From an uncultured Lachnospiraceae bacterium (GTDB taxonomy: Bacteria; Bacillota; Clostridia; Lachnospirales; Lachnospiraceae): a DNA stretch of 64,000 nucleotides. Location of the stretch: positions 1-64,000 of the forward strand of contig CAJTXN010000004.1 in the NCBI GenBank assembly GCA_910583605.1, given 5' to 3'. This document shows, piece by piece, positions 27,874 to 37,607 of the stretch (its first letter is position 1; every line of letters begins with the position of its first letter). The notes under the pieces were generated by a model, which saw nothing but the letters and a program-made list of their open reading frames with translations, was not told the DNA's origin and did not search any database. A program made the position numbers and the translations under genes.

Positions 27874-28530
27874 ATGATTAAGATTTTAGTTGTGGAAGAT
27901 GATATAAATATTGCAAAAATGATTCAGGCCGCCGTGGAAATAGGCGGATATTCTTCAAAAATATGCCATGATGGTATTCAGGCTCTGGAATTGATCAATT
28001 CCGGTAATTTTGATTTAATTCTTCTGGATGTCATGCTTCCGGGCATGGATGGTTTTGATATCATTTCCAAAAAAAATAATGATACCCCGGTTATTTTTAT
28101 TACGGCAAAAAATGAAGTTGCGGATAAAGTAAACGGATTAAAACTGGGTGCAGAAGACTATATTGTAAAACCCTTTGAAGCAATGGAACTGCTTGCAAGA
28201 ATCGAAGTGGTTCTGCGCAGATATAATAAAGAAGACCATATTCTGTCCTATGATGATATCCTTATCGATACAGAGGAGCATAGCTGCCGGCGCGGAGACG
28301 AATATGTCAGCCTGACACCGAAAGAATTTGAACTGCTGATATTTTTTATAAAACACCCGGATGTTGCCATAACCCGTGCAAGACTTCTGTCTGCCATCTG
28401 GGGCTATGAATTCGAAGGTGAGTCCCGGACGGTGGATATACACATTCAGCAGCTTCGAAAAAAACTGGGACTAAAAGACAAACTGGTGACCCTGCCGAAA
28501 TTAGGATATCGTTTAAATAAGAAGTTTTAA
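27874..28530 (+). CDS. OmpR/PhoB-family response regulator
   Basis: A 218-residue two-domain regulator. The receiver domain has the acidic pair at residues 9-10 (VVEDD), the phosphoacceptor Asp52 in LLDVMLPG, the conserved Thr in IFITAK and the Lys in EDYIVKPFEA. The C-terminal winged helix (about 125-218) has LTPKEFELL and the recognition region VDIHIQQLRKKLG. The histidine kinase gene starts 39 bp downstream, so they form a two-component pair. The target genes are unknown; the following envelope genes on the same strand are natural candidates. Ribosome binding site GGAAGG upstream. Confidence 0.95.
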   Translation: MIKILVVEDDINIAKMIQAAVEIGGYSSKICHDGIQALELINSGNFDLILLDVMLPGMDGFDIISKKNNDTPVIFITAKNEVADKVNGLKLGAEDYIVKPFEAMELLARIEVVLRRYNKEDHILSYDDILIDTEEHSCRRGDEYVSLTPKEFELLIFFIKHPDVAITRARLLSAIWGYEFEGESRTVDIHIQQLRKKLGLKDKLVTLPKLGYRLNKKF

Positions 28531-28569
28531 CCCAAATACTGCTGACACCGGACAGCAATATCAACAGAA

Positions 28570-30030
28570 ATGAGGAATCCCATGAAACTCTGGCAGAAAA
28601 CCTTTATATGGACCCTGATCATTGTAATGATCGCTGTAAGTTCCACCAGTATCATAATACTGAAAAATAACTATGATATTTCCATTGACCGTCAGATTAC
28701 CAATACTTTATCCGAACATGAGTATCTGATATCCAATATCAAAAACCGTATCATAACTGAACGGAGAAAGCAGAGTGCCGTACTGCTTCAGCCCTCCCAG
28801 ATACTTGATGTATTTCAGGATATTATGGCAGCCACGGACTCCAAGGAAAAAACTACCATTGCACTTTATGACGAAGAGGGTCAGGTTCAATATCATAATA
28901 TGGTAATTAAAATAAGCGACGAATTCTATAACGCAATTAACTCCTCCCAAAAAACCCATAAACAGATTGTCCGGTCCGAAAACCGTCACTGGCTGCTGAT
29001 CGGTTCTTCTATCTCATTGGAACAACAGGATTATATCTTTATCAGCTCCACGGATATATCGGAAATTTATACCATATATGAGGAGCAGCTGGAATTTACA
29101 AAATGGTTTACCATCTCCATTTCGCTGGAAAGCGCTCTGTTTCTTCTCGTGCTGATAAAACTTCTTTTGGTTCCCCTGACAAAACTGAACCGTGCGACCA
29201 AACGGATTGCCGGCGGAGATTACTCTGAGAGAATCACAATCAAAGGGCGGGATGAATTATCCGAACTGGCGGAAAATATGAATATTATGGCAGATTCCGT
29301 TGAGGAAAACATTACGCTTCTGTCGGAAACAGCCGAAAACCGGCGGCAGTTTATCAATAACCTGACCCATGAAATGAAAACTCCTCTCACCTCTATCCTG
29401 GGATTTGCTGATATTATACGGATTAAAAGAAATATAACACCAAAAGAACTGTCCGAATACAGTGGGATTATCTTTGAAGAAGCAAAAAGACTGAAAAATT
29501 TATCTGGCAAATTAATGGAACTGATTACCGTGGGCGAAACCAATTTAGAATTTGTTTCTATTTCTTCCCGGGAATTAATGAATCAGATACAACTGGTCTT
29601 AAAACCCATATTGGATAAGAATAATATAACGTTGATTACAGAATGTGATGAGAGTTTTCTCACTGTGGATTGCGAACTTTTTAAATCCATGATATTAAAT
29701 CTCATTGACAATGCCATCAAAGCATCAAAAAGCGGCAAAAACATCTACCTGACCGGAACTTCCGGCGAACATTCTTCCGGAACATTTACCATATCCGTCC
29801 GGGATGAAGGCATCGGTATTGCGGCAGATGAATTAAATAAAATAACGGAACCTTTTTATATGGTGGATAAAGCCAGAAGCCGGAAAGCCGGCGGTGCAGG
29901 TCTGGGACTTGCCCTGTGTAAACGGATTGCGGAGATTCACCACGCTGATTTTCATATCAGCAGCACGCTGGGCGCCGGAACAACAATTACCATTACTCTA
30001 ACCCCGGGAGATGATATCCATGAAAAATAG
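28570..30030 (+). CDS. Membrane sensor histidine kinase
   Basis: A 486-residue kinase with an N-terminal membrane helix (about 8-30), an extracytoplasmic domain of ~140 residues, a second helix (about 178-200), a HAMP linker (LTKLNRATKRIAGGDYSERI), a HisKA dimerisation box with the phospho-histidine in NLTHEMKTPLTS, and an ATPase domain with LINLIDNAIKAS-like N box (MILNLIDNAIKA), DEGIGI and GGAGLGLALCK. It is the partner of the regulator just upstream and overlaps the start region of the next gene, which suggests tight translational linkage. The signal sensed is unknown. Confidence 0.94.
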   Translation: MRNPMKLWQKTFIWTLIIVMIAVSSTSIIILKNNYDISIDRQITNTLSEHEYLISNIKNRIITERRKQSAVLLQPSQILDVFQDIMAATDSKEKTTIALYDEEGQVQYHNMVIKISDEFYNAINSSQKTHKQIVRSENRHWLLIGSSISLEQQDYIFISSTDISEIYTIYEEQLEFTKWFTISISLESALFLLVLIKLLLVPLTKLNRATKRIAGGDYSERITIKGRDELSELAENMNIMADSVEENITLLSETAENRRQFINNLTHEMKTPLTSILGFADIIRIKRNITPKELSEYSGIIFEEAKRLKNLSGKLMELITVGETNLEFVSISSRELMNQIQLVLKPILDKNNITLITECDESFLTVDCELFKSMILNLIDNAIKASKSGKNIYLTGTSGEHSSGTFTISVRDEGIGIAADELNKITEPFYMVDKARSRKAGGAGLGLALCKRIAEIHHADFHISSTLGAGTTITITLTPGDDIHEK

Positions 30031-30922
30031 AACCTCAAAATTATCCTTGATCATTACGCTATTATCTACTATTCTGATTATTACCATCGGATATAAAGCG
30101 CTGGCATTTGCAGGCGATTTCTTTTTAAGAAATGATACGGAAATCAGCTATTTAGCCACGGATAATCTGACTACTTATGTTTTTTATTCCCAGTCCGAAG
30201 ATGAATTAAATCTTTATCCCTGGAACTACTATTATGATGCTGTTTCTTTTCAAACCTATACGGGAAAAGATATTCCTGCCTCATATTTTTTTGACACATG
30301 GGATTTATATAATTCTCTTACCTATTATTTCTACCGGATGATTCCGGAAGAAACTGCAACGCTTCTCTACGAAGAAGATATTCCTCTTTACGAGCGAATG
30401 GATTATTCTGATTTAGCAAATGATTTGTTCGTTAAAACGGTCAATAACGAGCCTGTCTTTTACTATTCAAAGGATTTGAATCTGCCGGACCAGACCTATA
30501 ATCTCCGGTTTACATTCAGCTATTCGGGGCTTCTGTCTTTTGAAATAAAATCGGTATCGGATACCCTTCTGACCGATGATCAGATGAACAAATCCAAACA
30601 ATTTTTAACAGATTATATTAATTCGGATGAAAGCAATTCCATAGCAATAATTTATTCTGACATTTTCAATCAGAGAGGACTCTATGATACCTATTCTCTA
30701 ATCAATAACAGTTATAATAAAGATAAGTATGATATGGAAATCTCCGGAAATGAAGATTTAACCAGCGGAAATGAAAGTATTACCAAAAACTCTTCTTATC
30801 AGTTAATTGAAAATGACAATGAATTTCTGATCATCCTGCTTGAAAATAATGTGGTAATTCATTATGACCCCCTTACATCCATGATTACCGGATTTAATTT
30901 TTCAGAATCTTATATGCACTGA
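30020..30922 (+). CDS. Exported protein of unknown function linked to the two-component system
   Basis: About 300 residues, with one N-terminal hydrophobic segment (about 10-32) and an acidic, Tyr- and Ser-rich outer part (DTEISYLATDNL, LYPWNYYYDAV). No lipobox cysteine is evident and I do not recognise a family. The start at 30020 is preferred over 30011 because GGGAG lies 9 bp before it; it overlaps the kinase stop by 11 bp. Translational coupling to the kinase suggests a sensory accessory or output protein of the same pathway, which is inference only. Confidence 0.75.
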   Translation: MKNRTSKLSLIITLLSTILIITIGYKALAFAGDFFLRNDTEISYLATDNLTTYVFYSQSEDELNLYPWNYYYDAVSFQTYTGKDIPASYFFDTWDLYNSLTYYFYRMIPEETATLLYEEDIPLYERMDYSDLANDLFVKTVNNEPVFYYSKDLNLPDQTYNLRFTFSYSGLLSFEIKSVSDTLLTDDQMNKSKQFLTDYINSDESNSIAIIYSDIFNQRGLYDTYSLINNSYNKDKYDMEISGNEDLTSGNESITKNSSYQLIENDNEFLIILLENNVVIHYDPLTSMITGFNFSESYMH

Positions 30923-30958
30923 TAAAATAATTTTTACAATATTTTAACACTCGAAATA

Positions 30959-30987
30959 TTTACAATATAACTGATTTCAAGTATACT
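30959..30987 (+). promoter_or_regulatory. Sigma-A type promoter upstream of the LCP gene
   Basis: TTTACA (30959-30964), a 17-bp spacer and TATACT (30982-30987), about 50 bp before the LCP start. It would separate LCP and phospholipase D expression from the two-component transcript. Confidence 0.65.
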
Positions 30988-31039
30988 ATAACATTATTGG
31001 AAAAAACAGCAAAAACCCGACAGCGGAATGGAGGATAAT

Positions 31040-32311
31040 ATGTCCAGAAATCAATTAACCCCGAAACAACAGCGATTGTTAAAAAAGCGCAAAAAGAAAA
31101 GAACCAAAATGGTGCTTTTGATTATAGAACTACTTATCGTATTAATTGCAGTGGTGGGACTGGCGCTGTATTTAATGCCTAACTCAAAATCATATGTTAC
31201 CAAAGTATTTATGAAATGTCCTGCCGGTCAAAAGATATTACGGAATATTTATAAAGATGATTACGAAGAAAATGTAATGGACAAGAACGTTAATGTGGAA
31301 AAGATTGATAAGGTAGATTTGGGAGACGGATATACCAATATCGCATTCTTCGGTATCGACCCGAGAGAAGGCGAATTTGAAAGCCAGACCCACACCGACT
31401 CCATAATCATTATCAGTATTAATAATAAAACCTATGATATAAACATGATCTCTTTATATCGTGATACTTTACTGAGAGTTGTAGATGCCGACGGTGATGT
31501 CTCCTATGAAAAAGCCAATTCCGCATTCTTTAAAAATGGCGTGGAAGGCGCATTAAGCATGATCAACAATAATCTGGATCTGGATATCACCGAGTACGCC
31601 CTGGTTAATTTTAAAGGCCTTGCCACCGTGATCGATGCTCTGGGCGGTATCGATGCAACTATCTCCGAAGAGGAGCGGGAACTGATCAACGGATACCTTG
31701 TAGAGACAAGGGAAGTGACCGGTATGGATTCACCGGATGTAACCGAAAGCGGTTTTGTACATTTAAACGGTCTTCAGTCCACTGCATACTGCCGTATCCG
31801 CTATACAGAATTTGTATGCGAAGACGGAACCATTCTTCGGGACGACTACGGCCGTACCGCAAGACAACGTTATGTATTAAATAAAATTTTAATTCATGCA
31901 AAAAATGCCGGATTATCCGAAATCCTCAAGTGTGCCGATGAAGTGATCAAAAAGAATAATATTAACGGCGAGAAAATACTTGCCACCAATATGACCTGGG
32001 ACAGAATCGAAGACCTGCTGACCGTTGCACTGGACTGCAACCTGAAAGGTACTGTCGGTTTCCCATTTGACAACCATACTCCGGAACGCGGAGAACCATA
32101 TTATGGTTATGTGGTTCCATGCGGATTATCACAGAATGTTGTACGATTACATGAATATATGTTTGGAACCGTGAACTATCAACCGTCCGCAATGGTACAG
32201 AAGATTAATGATTTCCTGATTGATGATACAGGAGTGGGCGAACCGGAAACAACCGCCCCGCAGACCCAGACGAATACCGGATTAAATAACAATTCCGATA
32301 CAAATAATTAA
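31040..32311 (+). CDS. LytR-CpsA-Psr (LCP) family wall glycopolymer ligase
   Basis: A 423-residue protein with a highly basic cytoplasmic N-terminus, one membrane helix (about 22-45) and an extracellular LCP domain. Family motifs include NIAFFGIDPREGE, THTDSIIIISINN, the catalytic-region arginine in ISLYRDTLL, and YGRTARQRYVLNKIL. LCP enzymes move teichoic acid or polysaccharide chains from lipid carrier to peptidoglycan. The start at 31040 is chosen because GGAGG lies 6 bp before it; the frame is open to an earlier ATG that overlaps this site. The tail is Thr/Asn/Gln-rich. The downstream phospholipase D gene is only a few bases away. Confidence 0.92.
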   Translation: MSRNQLTPKQQRLLKKRKKKRTKMVLLIIELLIVLIAVVGLALYLMPNSKSYVTKVFMKCPAGQKILRNIYKDDYEENVMDKNVNVEKIDKVDLGDGYTNIAFFGIDPREGEFESQTHTDSIIIISINNKTYDINMISLYRDTLLRVVDADGDVSYEKANSAFFKNGVEGALSMINNNLDLDITEYALVNFKGLATVIDALGGIDATISEEERELINGYLVETREVTGMDSPDVTESGFVHLNGLQSTAYCRIRYTEFVCEDGTILRDDYGRTARQRYVLNKILIHAKNAGLSEILKCADEVIKKNNINGEKILATNMTWDRIEDLLTVALDCNLKGTVGFPFDNHTPERGEPYYGYVVPCGLSQNVVRLHEYMFGTVNYQPSAMVQKINDFLIDDTGVGEPETTAPQTQTNTGLNNNSDTNN

Positions 32312-32318
32312 ATAAGCA

Positions 32319-33797
32319 ATGTTAAATATGTCAAAACAAAAACTACTAAAATATCTCAAACAAACAGTCAAAATATTACTATTTACTATATTAATATGCT
32401 CCCTTTATATCATAATGGGAGCATTACTTCCCTATGCCTACCATAAAACCGTCAATCAGGATTTTATAAATCAGTTTGACATTCATAGTTTTTATGATTT
32501 TGACGGAATTTCCGTAGACCGGGCCGGTTTATTGGAAGACCCGGATGAAGCTTTTGTAGAACGGCTGCGAATCCTGTCCCGGGCGAAAGAGCGGATTGTC
32601 ATATCTTCTTTTGCTTTTAAAAATGATTCCTGCTGTATGAAGCTGTTTTCCGTCATTTTAAATGCCGCCGATAACGGTGTACAGGTTCAGATTCTGGCAG
32701 ACGGAAGCACCGGATTTCTGGATATGCAGGATTCCATGCTGTACAAAACCCTGTCCGCTCATAAGAATATTCATATTAAAATATATAATCCCATTAATCT
32801 GTTAACTCCCTGGACTTTAAATGCCCGTATGCATGATAAATATATTCTGGTAGACGATACCTATCTTATTCTTGGGGGCAGAAATACATCCAACTATTTT
32901 CTGGGAAGAACAAATCTGAATAATTTAAGTTATGACCGGGATGTATTGGTCTATAACACGGATACCGACGGTCCCCGTGGAACAGACAGTGTTATTCATC
33001 AGGTCTATGATTATTTTGATTCTGTATGGAACTATAGATATTCCAAAACATTTGATTCTGAAATATCTTCCAAAAATAAAAGTCAGTACGAACAAATGCT
33101 GGAAACACTGAACCAGACATACGAACAGTTACGAAAGGATTCTCCAGATATCTTTGACGAAGATTCTTATGATTATGTGGAACATACGGTAGGTACCAAT
33201 AAAATTACTCTGATATCCAATCCGATCGAAGCAGAAAACAAAGAACCCCTGCTCTGGTATCAGCTCAGCGAATTAATGAAATCGGCAGAATACCGGGTAT
33301 ACATTCATACCCCTTATGCCGTTCCCAGCCATGCCATGTATCAGACACTGGAACTGTTATCCGATAATCTGGAGGAATACGATATTTTGCTGAATTCCGT
33401 AGCGGTTGGCGATAATTTCATGGCCTCCTCCGACTACTATTCCGCAAAATATGATTTACTCAAAACCGGTATTACAATCCATGAATATCAGGGCGATTAC
33501 TCTATGCATGGCAAAACCGTGCTGATTGACGATAACATCAGTATTATCGGCTCCTATAATCTGGATATGAGAAGCACATATATGGATACTGAAACCATGC
33601 TGGTCATTCACAGTGAGCGTTTTAATGAAATCGTGACAAAAGCCGTTAAAGAGATGGAACAGGACTCTCTGGTCCTGTCTGAAGACGGAACATACATTCC
33701 GGACGGACAGACAGAAGCCGTTCCGTTAAGCAAAAACAAGAAACGGATTTTTAAGATTACCACAAAGGTATTCCGGCTGATTCGGAATATGTTATAA
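32319..33797 (+). CDS. Phospholipase D superfamily protein (cardiolipin synthase-like)
   Basis: A 492-residue membrane-anchored protein with one N-terminal helix (about 17-40) and two PLD active-site motifs: HDKYILVDDTYLILGGRN (near 175) and HGKTVLIDDNISIIGSYN (near 395). Both keep the His-x-Lys-x4-Asp signature, so the enzyme should be active, either making cardiolipin or transferring other phosphatidyl groups outside the membrane. It differs from standard Cls by having one rather than two N-terminal helices. It lies directly after the LCP gene and before a strong terminator. A start at 32328 is equally possible; no strong ribosome binding site decides it. Confidence 0.87.
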   Translation: MLNMSKQKLLKYLKQTVKILLFTILICSLYIIMGALLPYAYHKTVNQDFINQFDIHSFYDFDGISVDRAGLLEDPDEAFVERLRILSRAKERIVISSFAFKNDSCCMKLFSVILNAADNGVQVQILADGSTGFLDMQDSMLYKTLSAHKNIHIKIYNPINLLTPWTLNARMHDKYILVDDTYLILGGRNTSNYFLGRTNLNNLSYDRDVLVYNTDTDGPRGTDSVIHQVYDYFDSVWNYRYSKTFDSEISSKNKSQYEQMLETLNQTYEQLRKDSPDIFDEDSYDYVEHTVGTNKITLISNPIEAENKEPLLWYQLSELMKSAEYRVYIHTPYAVPSHAMYQTLELLSDNLEEYDILLNSVAVGDNFMASSDYYSAKYDLLKTGITIHEYQGDYSMHGKTVLIDDNISIIGSYNLDMRSTYMDTETMLVIHSERFNEIVTKAVKEMEQDSLVLSEDGTYIPDGQTEAVPLSKNKKRIFKITTKVFRLIRNML

Positions 33798-33802
33798 CCA
33801 AA

Positions 33803-33848
33803 TACGGCGGCAGACTTTTATAATCAAAAGTCTGCCGCCGTATTTTTC
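33803..33848 (+). terminator. Strong intrinsic terminator after the envelope operon
   Basis: AATACGGCGGCAGACTTTT and its exact inverted copy enclose a 6-nt loop, followed by TTTTTCTT. It closes the plus-strand envelope locus and, being nearly symmetric, could also stop minus-strand transcription from the mfd side. Confidence 0.92.
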
Positions 33849-33900
33849 TTCCTGTTCTTTTTTATCATTTCTCCTGACCGGAACATCGCTTAAAATCATA

Positions 33901-33984
33901 TCACAGACACAGCCGGTTAATGATTATGATCATTACCACCGCCAGCAGCGCTGCCCCCAGAATAAAGCCTAAAACTTTTTTCAC
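33901..33984 (-). CDS. Small single-helix membrane peptide (27 aa)
   Basis: A short frame starting at GTG (33984), reading MKKVLGFILGAALLAVV and then four isoleucines before NRLCL. An AGGAGG lies 12 bp upstream, slightly far but perfect. The peptide is two lysines followed by a single hydrophobic helix. It follows mfd (44 bp gap) on the same strand and precedes the terminator at 33803-33848. I do not recognise a family. Confidence 0.5.
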   Translation of the reverse strand: MKKVLGFILGAALLAVVMIIIINRLCL

Positions 33985-34028
33985 CTTATTAAAAATCCTC
34001 CTGTTTTCTTACGAAGTCCATAAACCGC

Positions 34029-37000
34029 CTAAAGCGCCAGACTGCTTATATCTCCAATTATATCCAAAATAATCTGTTTGTATTCTTTCATATCATTTGT
34101 GGTTTTATCCATCGTATACATGAAATACGGTATGGAATCCGTGACAAATTTCAGCTTACCTTTATATCGGTCGATGATTGCCTGTATGCCCGCCACATCA
34201 ATCTTTGCTTCCCGGTACATGGCAAATTTCAGTTGTGTGCCGATATTACTGATTTCCGTTATCCACGCTTTATGGGCCAAAGCCTTTATCAGCGCAATTG
34301 ATAACAGATTCTCCACATTCTTCGGCAATTCGCCGAACCGGTCCATAAGTTCATCCTGCATATCTCTGTATTCCTCTTCCGATTCAATACTGGCAATCTG
34401 CTTATAGACGCTTAATTTCTGAAATTCATTCTTAATATACTGTGGCGGTATAAATGCATCAATACTGATATCAATCTTGGTTTCAAAACTGTCCATGACT
34501 TCCATGCCTTTTTCCTCGGCAACAGCTTCATTTAACAGCTTACAGTACAGATCATATCCAACCGATTCCATATGTCCGTGCTGTCTGGCACCTAAGATAT
34601 TGCCTGCACCCCGGATTTCCAAGTCCTTCATGGCAATCTTTATGCCGCTGCCCAGTTCCGTAAATTCCCGGATTGCCTGAAGCCTTTTTTCCGCCACTTC
34701 CTTTAGCATCTTATCTCTTTTATACATCAGAAAAGCATAGGACGTCCGATTGGAGCGTCCCACCCTTCCCCGGAGCTGATAGAGCTGGGACAGTCCAAAA
34801 TTATCCGCATCATGAATAATAATGGTATTGACATTGGAAATATCCAATCCGGTTTCAATAATCGTGGTGGATACCAGAACATCGATTTCCCCTTCTATGA
34901 AATCATACATGATCTGCTCCAGTTTCCGCTCACTCATCTGTCCGTGGGCAAATACCACATTGGCATCCGGTACCAGCTTTGCTATACCTGCCGCAATCTC
35001 ATCAATGTTATTGACCCGGTTATACACATAGTATACCTGTCCTCCCCGGATTAATTCCCTGTTGATGGCCTCCCGTACCATTTCATCGTCAAATTCCATC
35101 ACGTAAGTCTGAATCGGCAGACGATCTACCGGCGGCTCTTCCAGAACACTCATATCCCTTATTCCTACCAGACTCATATGAAGGGTACGGGGAATAGGCG
35201 TTGCGGACAAGGTAAGAACGTCCACATTCTGTTTCAGTGTCTTAATCTTTTCTTTGTGCGTCACCCCGAACCGCTGCTCTTCATCCACCACCAGTAGCCC
35301 CAGATCCTTAAATTTGACATCTTTGGACAAAACTTTATGTGTTCCGATTACAATGTCCACTTCTCCGGTTTTCAACCCCTCAATGGTCATCTTTGCTCCT
35401 GCCGCCGTACGAAACCGTGAAAGCAGGTCAATGCGTATCGGATAATCCTTCATTCTCTGGGTAAATGTATTATAATGCTGCTGGGCCAGTATCGTAGTCG
35501 GAACCAGTACAACCACCTGTTTTCCGTCCTGTACCGCCTTGAAAGCCCCGCGGATGGCAATCTCGGTCTTACCGTATCCCACATCGCCACAGACTAAACG
35601 GTCCATAATCTTATCGCTTTCCATATCCTTCTTCATGGCTTCAATGGCCGTAAGCTGATCCATGGTTTCTTCATAGGGAAATATCTCTTCAAATTCTTTC
35701 TGCCATACATTGTCCTGACTAAACTGAAAGCCTTTCTGATTCTGTCTGGCCGAATAAAGCGCTACCAGGTCCCTTGCTATATCTTTCACCGCCGTCTTGA
35801 CTTTGGACTTTGTACGGCTCCACTCCTGGGTTCCCAATTTATTTATCTTTGGTATTTTTACCGCATCGGAACCGGCATATTTCTGAATCAAATCCAGTCC
35901 GGTAGCCAGAATATAGAGATTGCTGTTGTCCGCATACTCGATTTTAATGTAATCCTTTGCCACTTTATCTACTTCAATTTTTTCAATTCCCCGGTATATT
36001 CCAAGACCATGATTCTCATGCACTACATAATCGCCGATATTTAAATCCGAAAAACTCTGAATCTTTTTTCCGCTATACTGTTTCTTTGCACGTCTCTTTT
36101 TAGCCTTTTCCCTTCCGAAAATATCGGTCTGGGTAATTACAACAAATTTTAAAAGCGGATATTCAAATCCCTTATGAAGATTTCCATATGAAACCATGAT
36201 TTCTTTGGACTTTAATATCCGGTCAGGATTTTCCGAATAAAACGCTTCAATCTCATAATCCCGTAGATTTTCTGCCAGCCGTTCCGCCCTGGTTCTGGAG
36301 GTGGTCAGTATCAATATTCTGTATCCCTTTTTCTTGTATTGTTTCAGGTCCTTCACCAGTAAATCAAACTGGCTGTTGTATGAAATAATATTTTTTGCTT
36401 CTATATGAAAGGTATCCGCAATGCCGATACCTTTCACCTTCTGTTCCAATGCGGTAAATACCACCATCTGTCTGCGGGACATCAAGGCAAGTATCCGGGA
36501 ATAGGTTTTCATTACGTCTACCTGTCCGGCCAGCAGATATCCCTTCTCCAAACGGTTTATCATGCTTTCCCGGAATTCTTTTTCAACAATGCTGCTCCTC
36601 TCCTCCAGTCTTGCCGGTTCATCCAGCAGAAAAATTGTATTTTCCTGTTCCAGATACTCAATCAACGAGGAAGTCTCTTCATAAAAGTAATTGATGAAAC
36701 TGTCCACTGACACATTGGTGTTTCCCATCTTTAACTGTTCCGTAAAATCATTGATCACGGTTTTGATTCTATGGGCCTCTTCTGTCTTCATGTCCTTCCG
36801 GAACTTCTGTTCCGTTTCCGTCATTTCCTCATGAATTTTCTTCAATCCCGAGGCAATCTGTTCCTGACTCAGTATATATTCCGTTGCCGGATAGACAGAA
36901 ACCTCCTCCAGCATGGTAATGGAACGCTGGCTTTCCACATCAAAGTATTTAATGGAGTCAATCTCGTCATCCCACAAATCTATCCGGATCGGACTTTCTT

Positions 37001-37562
37001 CACTTAACGGAAATATATCTATAATACCGCCGCGGATGGCAAATTGTCCCGATAATTCCACCTGCCCCACTCTTTCATAACACATACTTATAAGTTCTTT
37101 CTGCAGCTTATTCAGGTTCACCATATCTCCGCATTGAAATGTAAGTACATTTTCTTTTATCTGACGGATGGGTATCAGTTTATCCATAAGTCCGTCTATG
37201 GTGGTTACAATAACAGCCTTCTGCCCCTCCACCAGTCTGCGGATAGTATTCAGGCGTTCTCTGATCGTCAGGGTTCCATGAATATCCGCACTGTAAAAAA
37301 TAAAATCTTTCGCAGGATAATATGAAACATCCTTTGTATACAGCAAAAAATCCTCATAAATTTCCCTGGCACGTTTCTCACTATGGGTCACCACTACACT
37401 ATAGGAATATTCTTTTGCAATGCCGCTCATAAAATTCACCTGCTGGGAATCCAGACATCCGGTAATCTGAAAGGCTTTCTGCTTTTTATCATCTTTTTTT
37501 AACTGCTCCATCAGAAGATTATATTCATTACAATCCTGTAACGGTTCTTCAAAAGTCTTCAC
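34029..37562 (-). CDS. mfd: Transcription-repair coupling factor
   Basis: A 1177-residue DNA translocase that removes stalled RNA polymerase and recruits the UvrA repair complex. The UvrB-like N-terminus is seen in ATEYILSQEQ and GGIIDIFPLSEESPIRIDL. The RNA polymerase-binding CarD-like domain starts near 490 (IGDYVVHENHGLGIYRGIE). Helicase motifs include GDVGYGKTEIAIRGAFK (Walker A), DEEQRFG, TLSATPIPRTLHMSL and the translocation region QLYQLRGRVGRS. The C-terminal TRCF domain is present. It lies 45 bp after pth on the same strand, an order conserved in many Firmicutes. Confidence 0.97.
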   Translation of the reverse strand: MKTFEEPLQDCNEYNLLMEQLKKDDKKQKAFQITGCLDSQQVNFMSGIAKEYSYSVVVTHSEKRAREIYEDFLLYTKDVSYYPAKDFIFYSADIHGTLTIRERLNTIRRLVEGQKAVIVTTIDGLMDKLIPIRQIKENVLTFQCGDMVNLNKLQKELISMCYERVGQVELSGQFAIRGGIIDIFPLSEESPIRIDLWDDEIDSIKYFDVESQRSITMLEEVSVYPATEYILSQEQIASGLKKIHEEMTETEQKFRKDMKTEEAHRIKTVINDFTEQLKMGNTNVSVDSFINYFYEETSSLIEYLEQENTIFLLDEPARLEERSSIVEKEFRESMINRLEKGYLLAGQVDVMKTYSRILALMSRRQMVVFTALEQKVKGIGIADTFHIEAKNIISYNSQFDLLVKDLKQYKKKGYRILILTTSRTRAERLAENLRDYEIEAFYSENPDRILKSKEIMVSYGNLHKGFEYPLLKFVVITQTDIFGREKAKKRRAKKQYSGKKIQSFSDLNIGDYVVHENHGLGIYRGIEKIEVDKVAKDYIKIEYADNSNLYILATGLDLIQKYAGSDAVKIPKINKLGTQEWSRTKSKVKTAVKDIARDLVALYSARQNQKGFQFSQDNVWQKEFEEIFPYEETMDQLTAIEAMKKDMESDKIMDRLVCGDVGYGKTEIAIRGAFKAVQDGKQVVVLVPTTILAQQHYNTFTQRMKDYPIRIDLLSRFRTAAGAKMTIEGLKTGEVDIVIGTHKVLSKDVKFKDLGLLVVDEEQRFGVTHKEKIKTLKQNVDVLTLSATPIPRTLHMSLVGIRDMSVLEEPPVDRLPIQTYVMEFDDEMVREAINRELIRGGQVYYVYNRVNNIDEIAAGIAKLVPDANVVFAHGQMSERKLEQIMYDFIEGEIDVLVSTTIIETGLDISNVNTIIIHDADNFGLSQLYQLRGRVGRSNRTSYAFLMYKRDKMLKEVAEKRLQAIREFTELGSGIKIAMKDLEIRGAGNILGARQHGHMESVGYDLYCKLLNEAVAEEKGMEVMDSFETKIDISIDAFIPPQYIKNEFQKLSVYKQIASIESEEEYRDMQDELMDRFGELPKNVENLLSIALIKALAHKAWITEISNIGTQLKFAMYREAKIDVAGIQAIIDRYKGKLKFVTDSIPYFMYTMDKTTNDMKEYKQIILDIIGDISSLAL

Positions 37563-37607
37563 ATTATTCCTCCATTCCGGGAAATGAATTCCGCATTTAT
37601 TTTCAAT

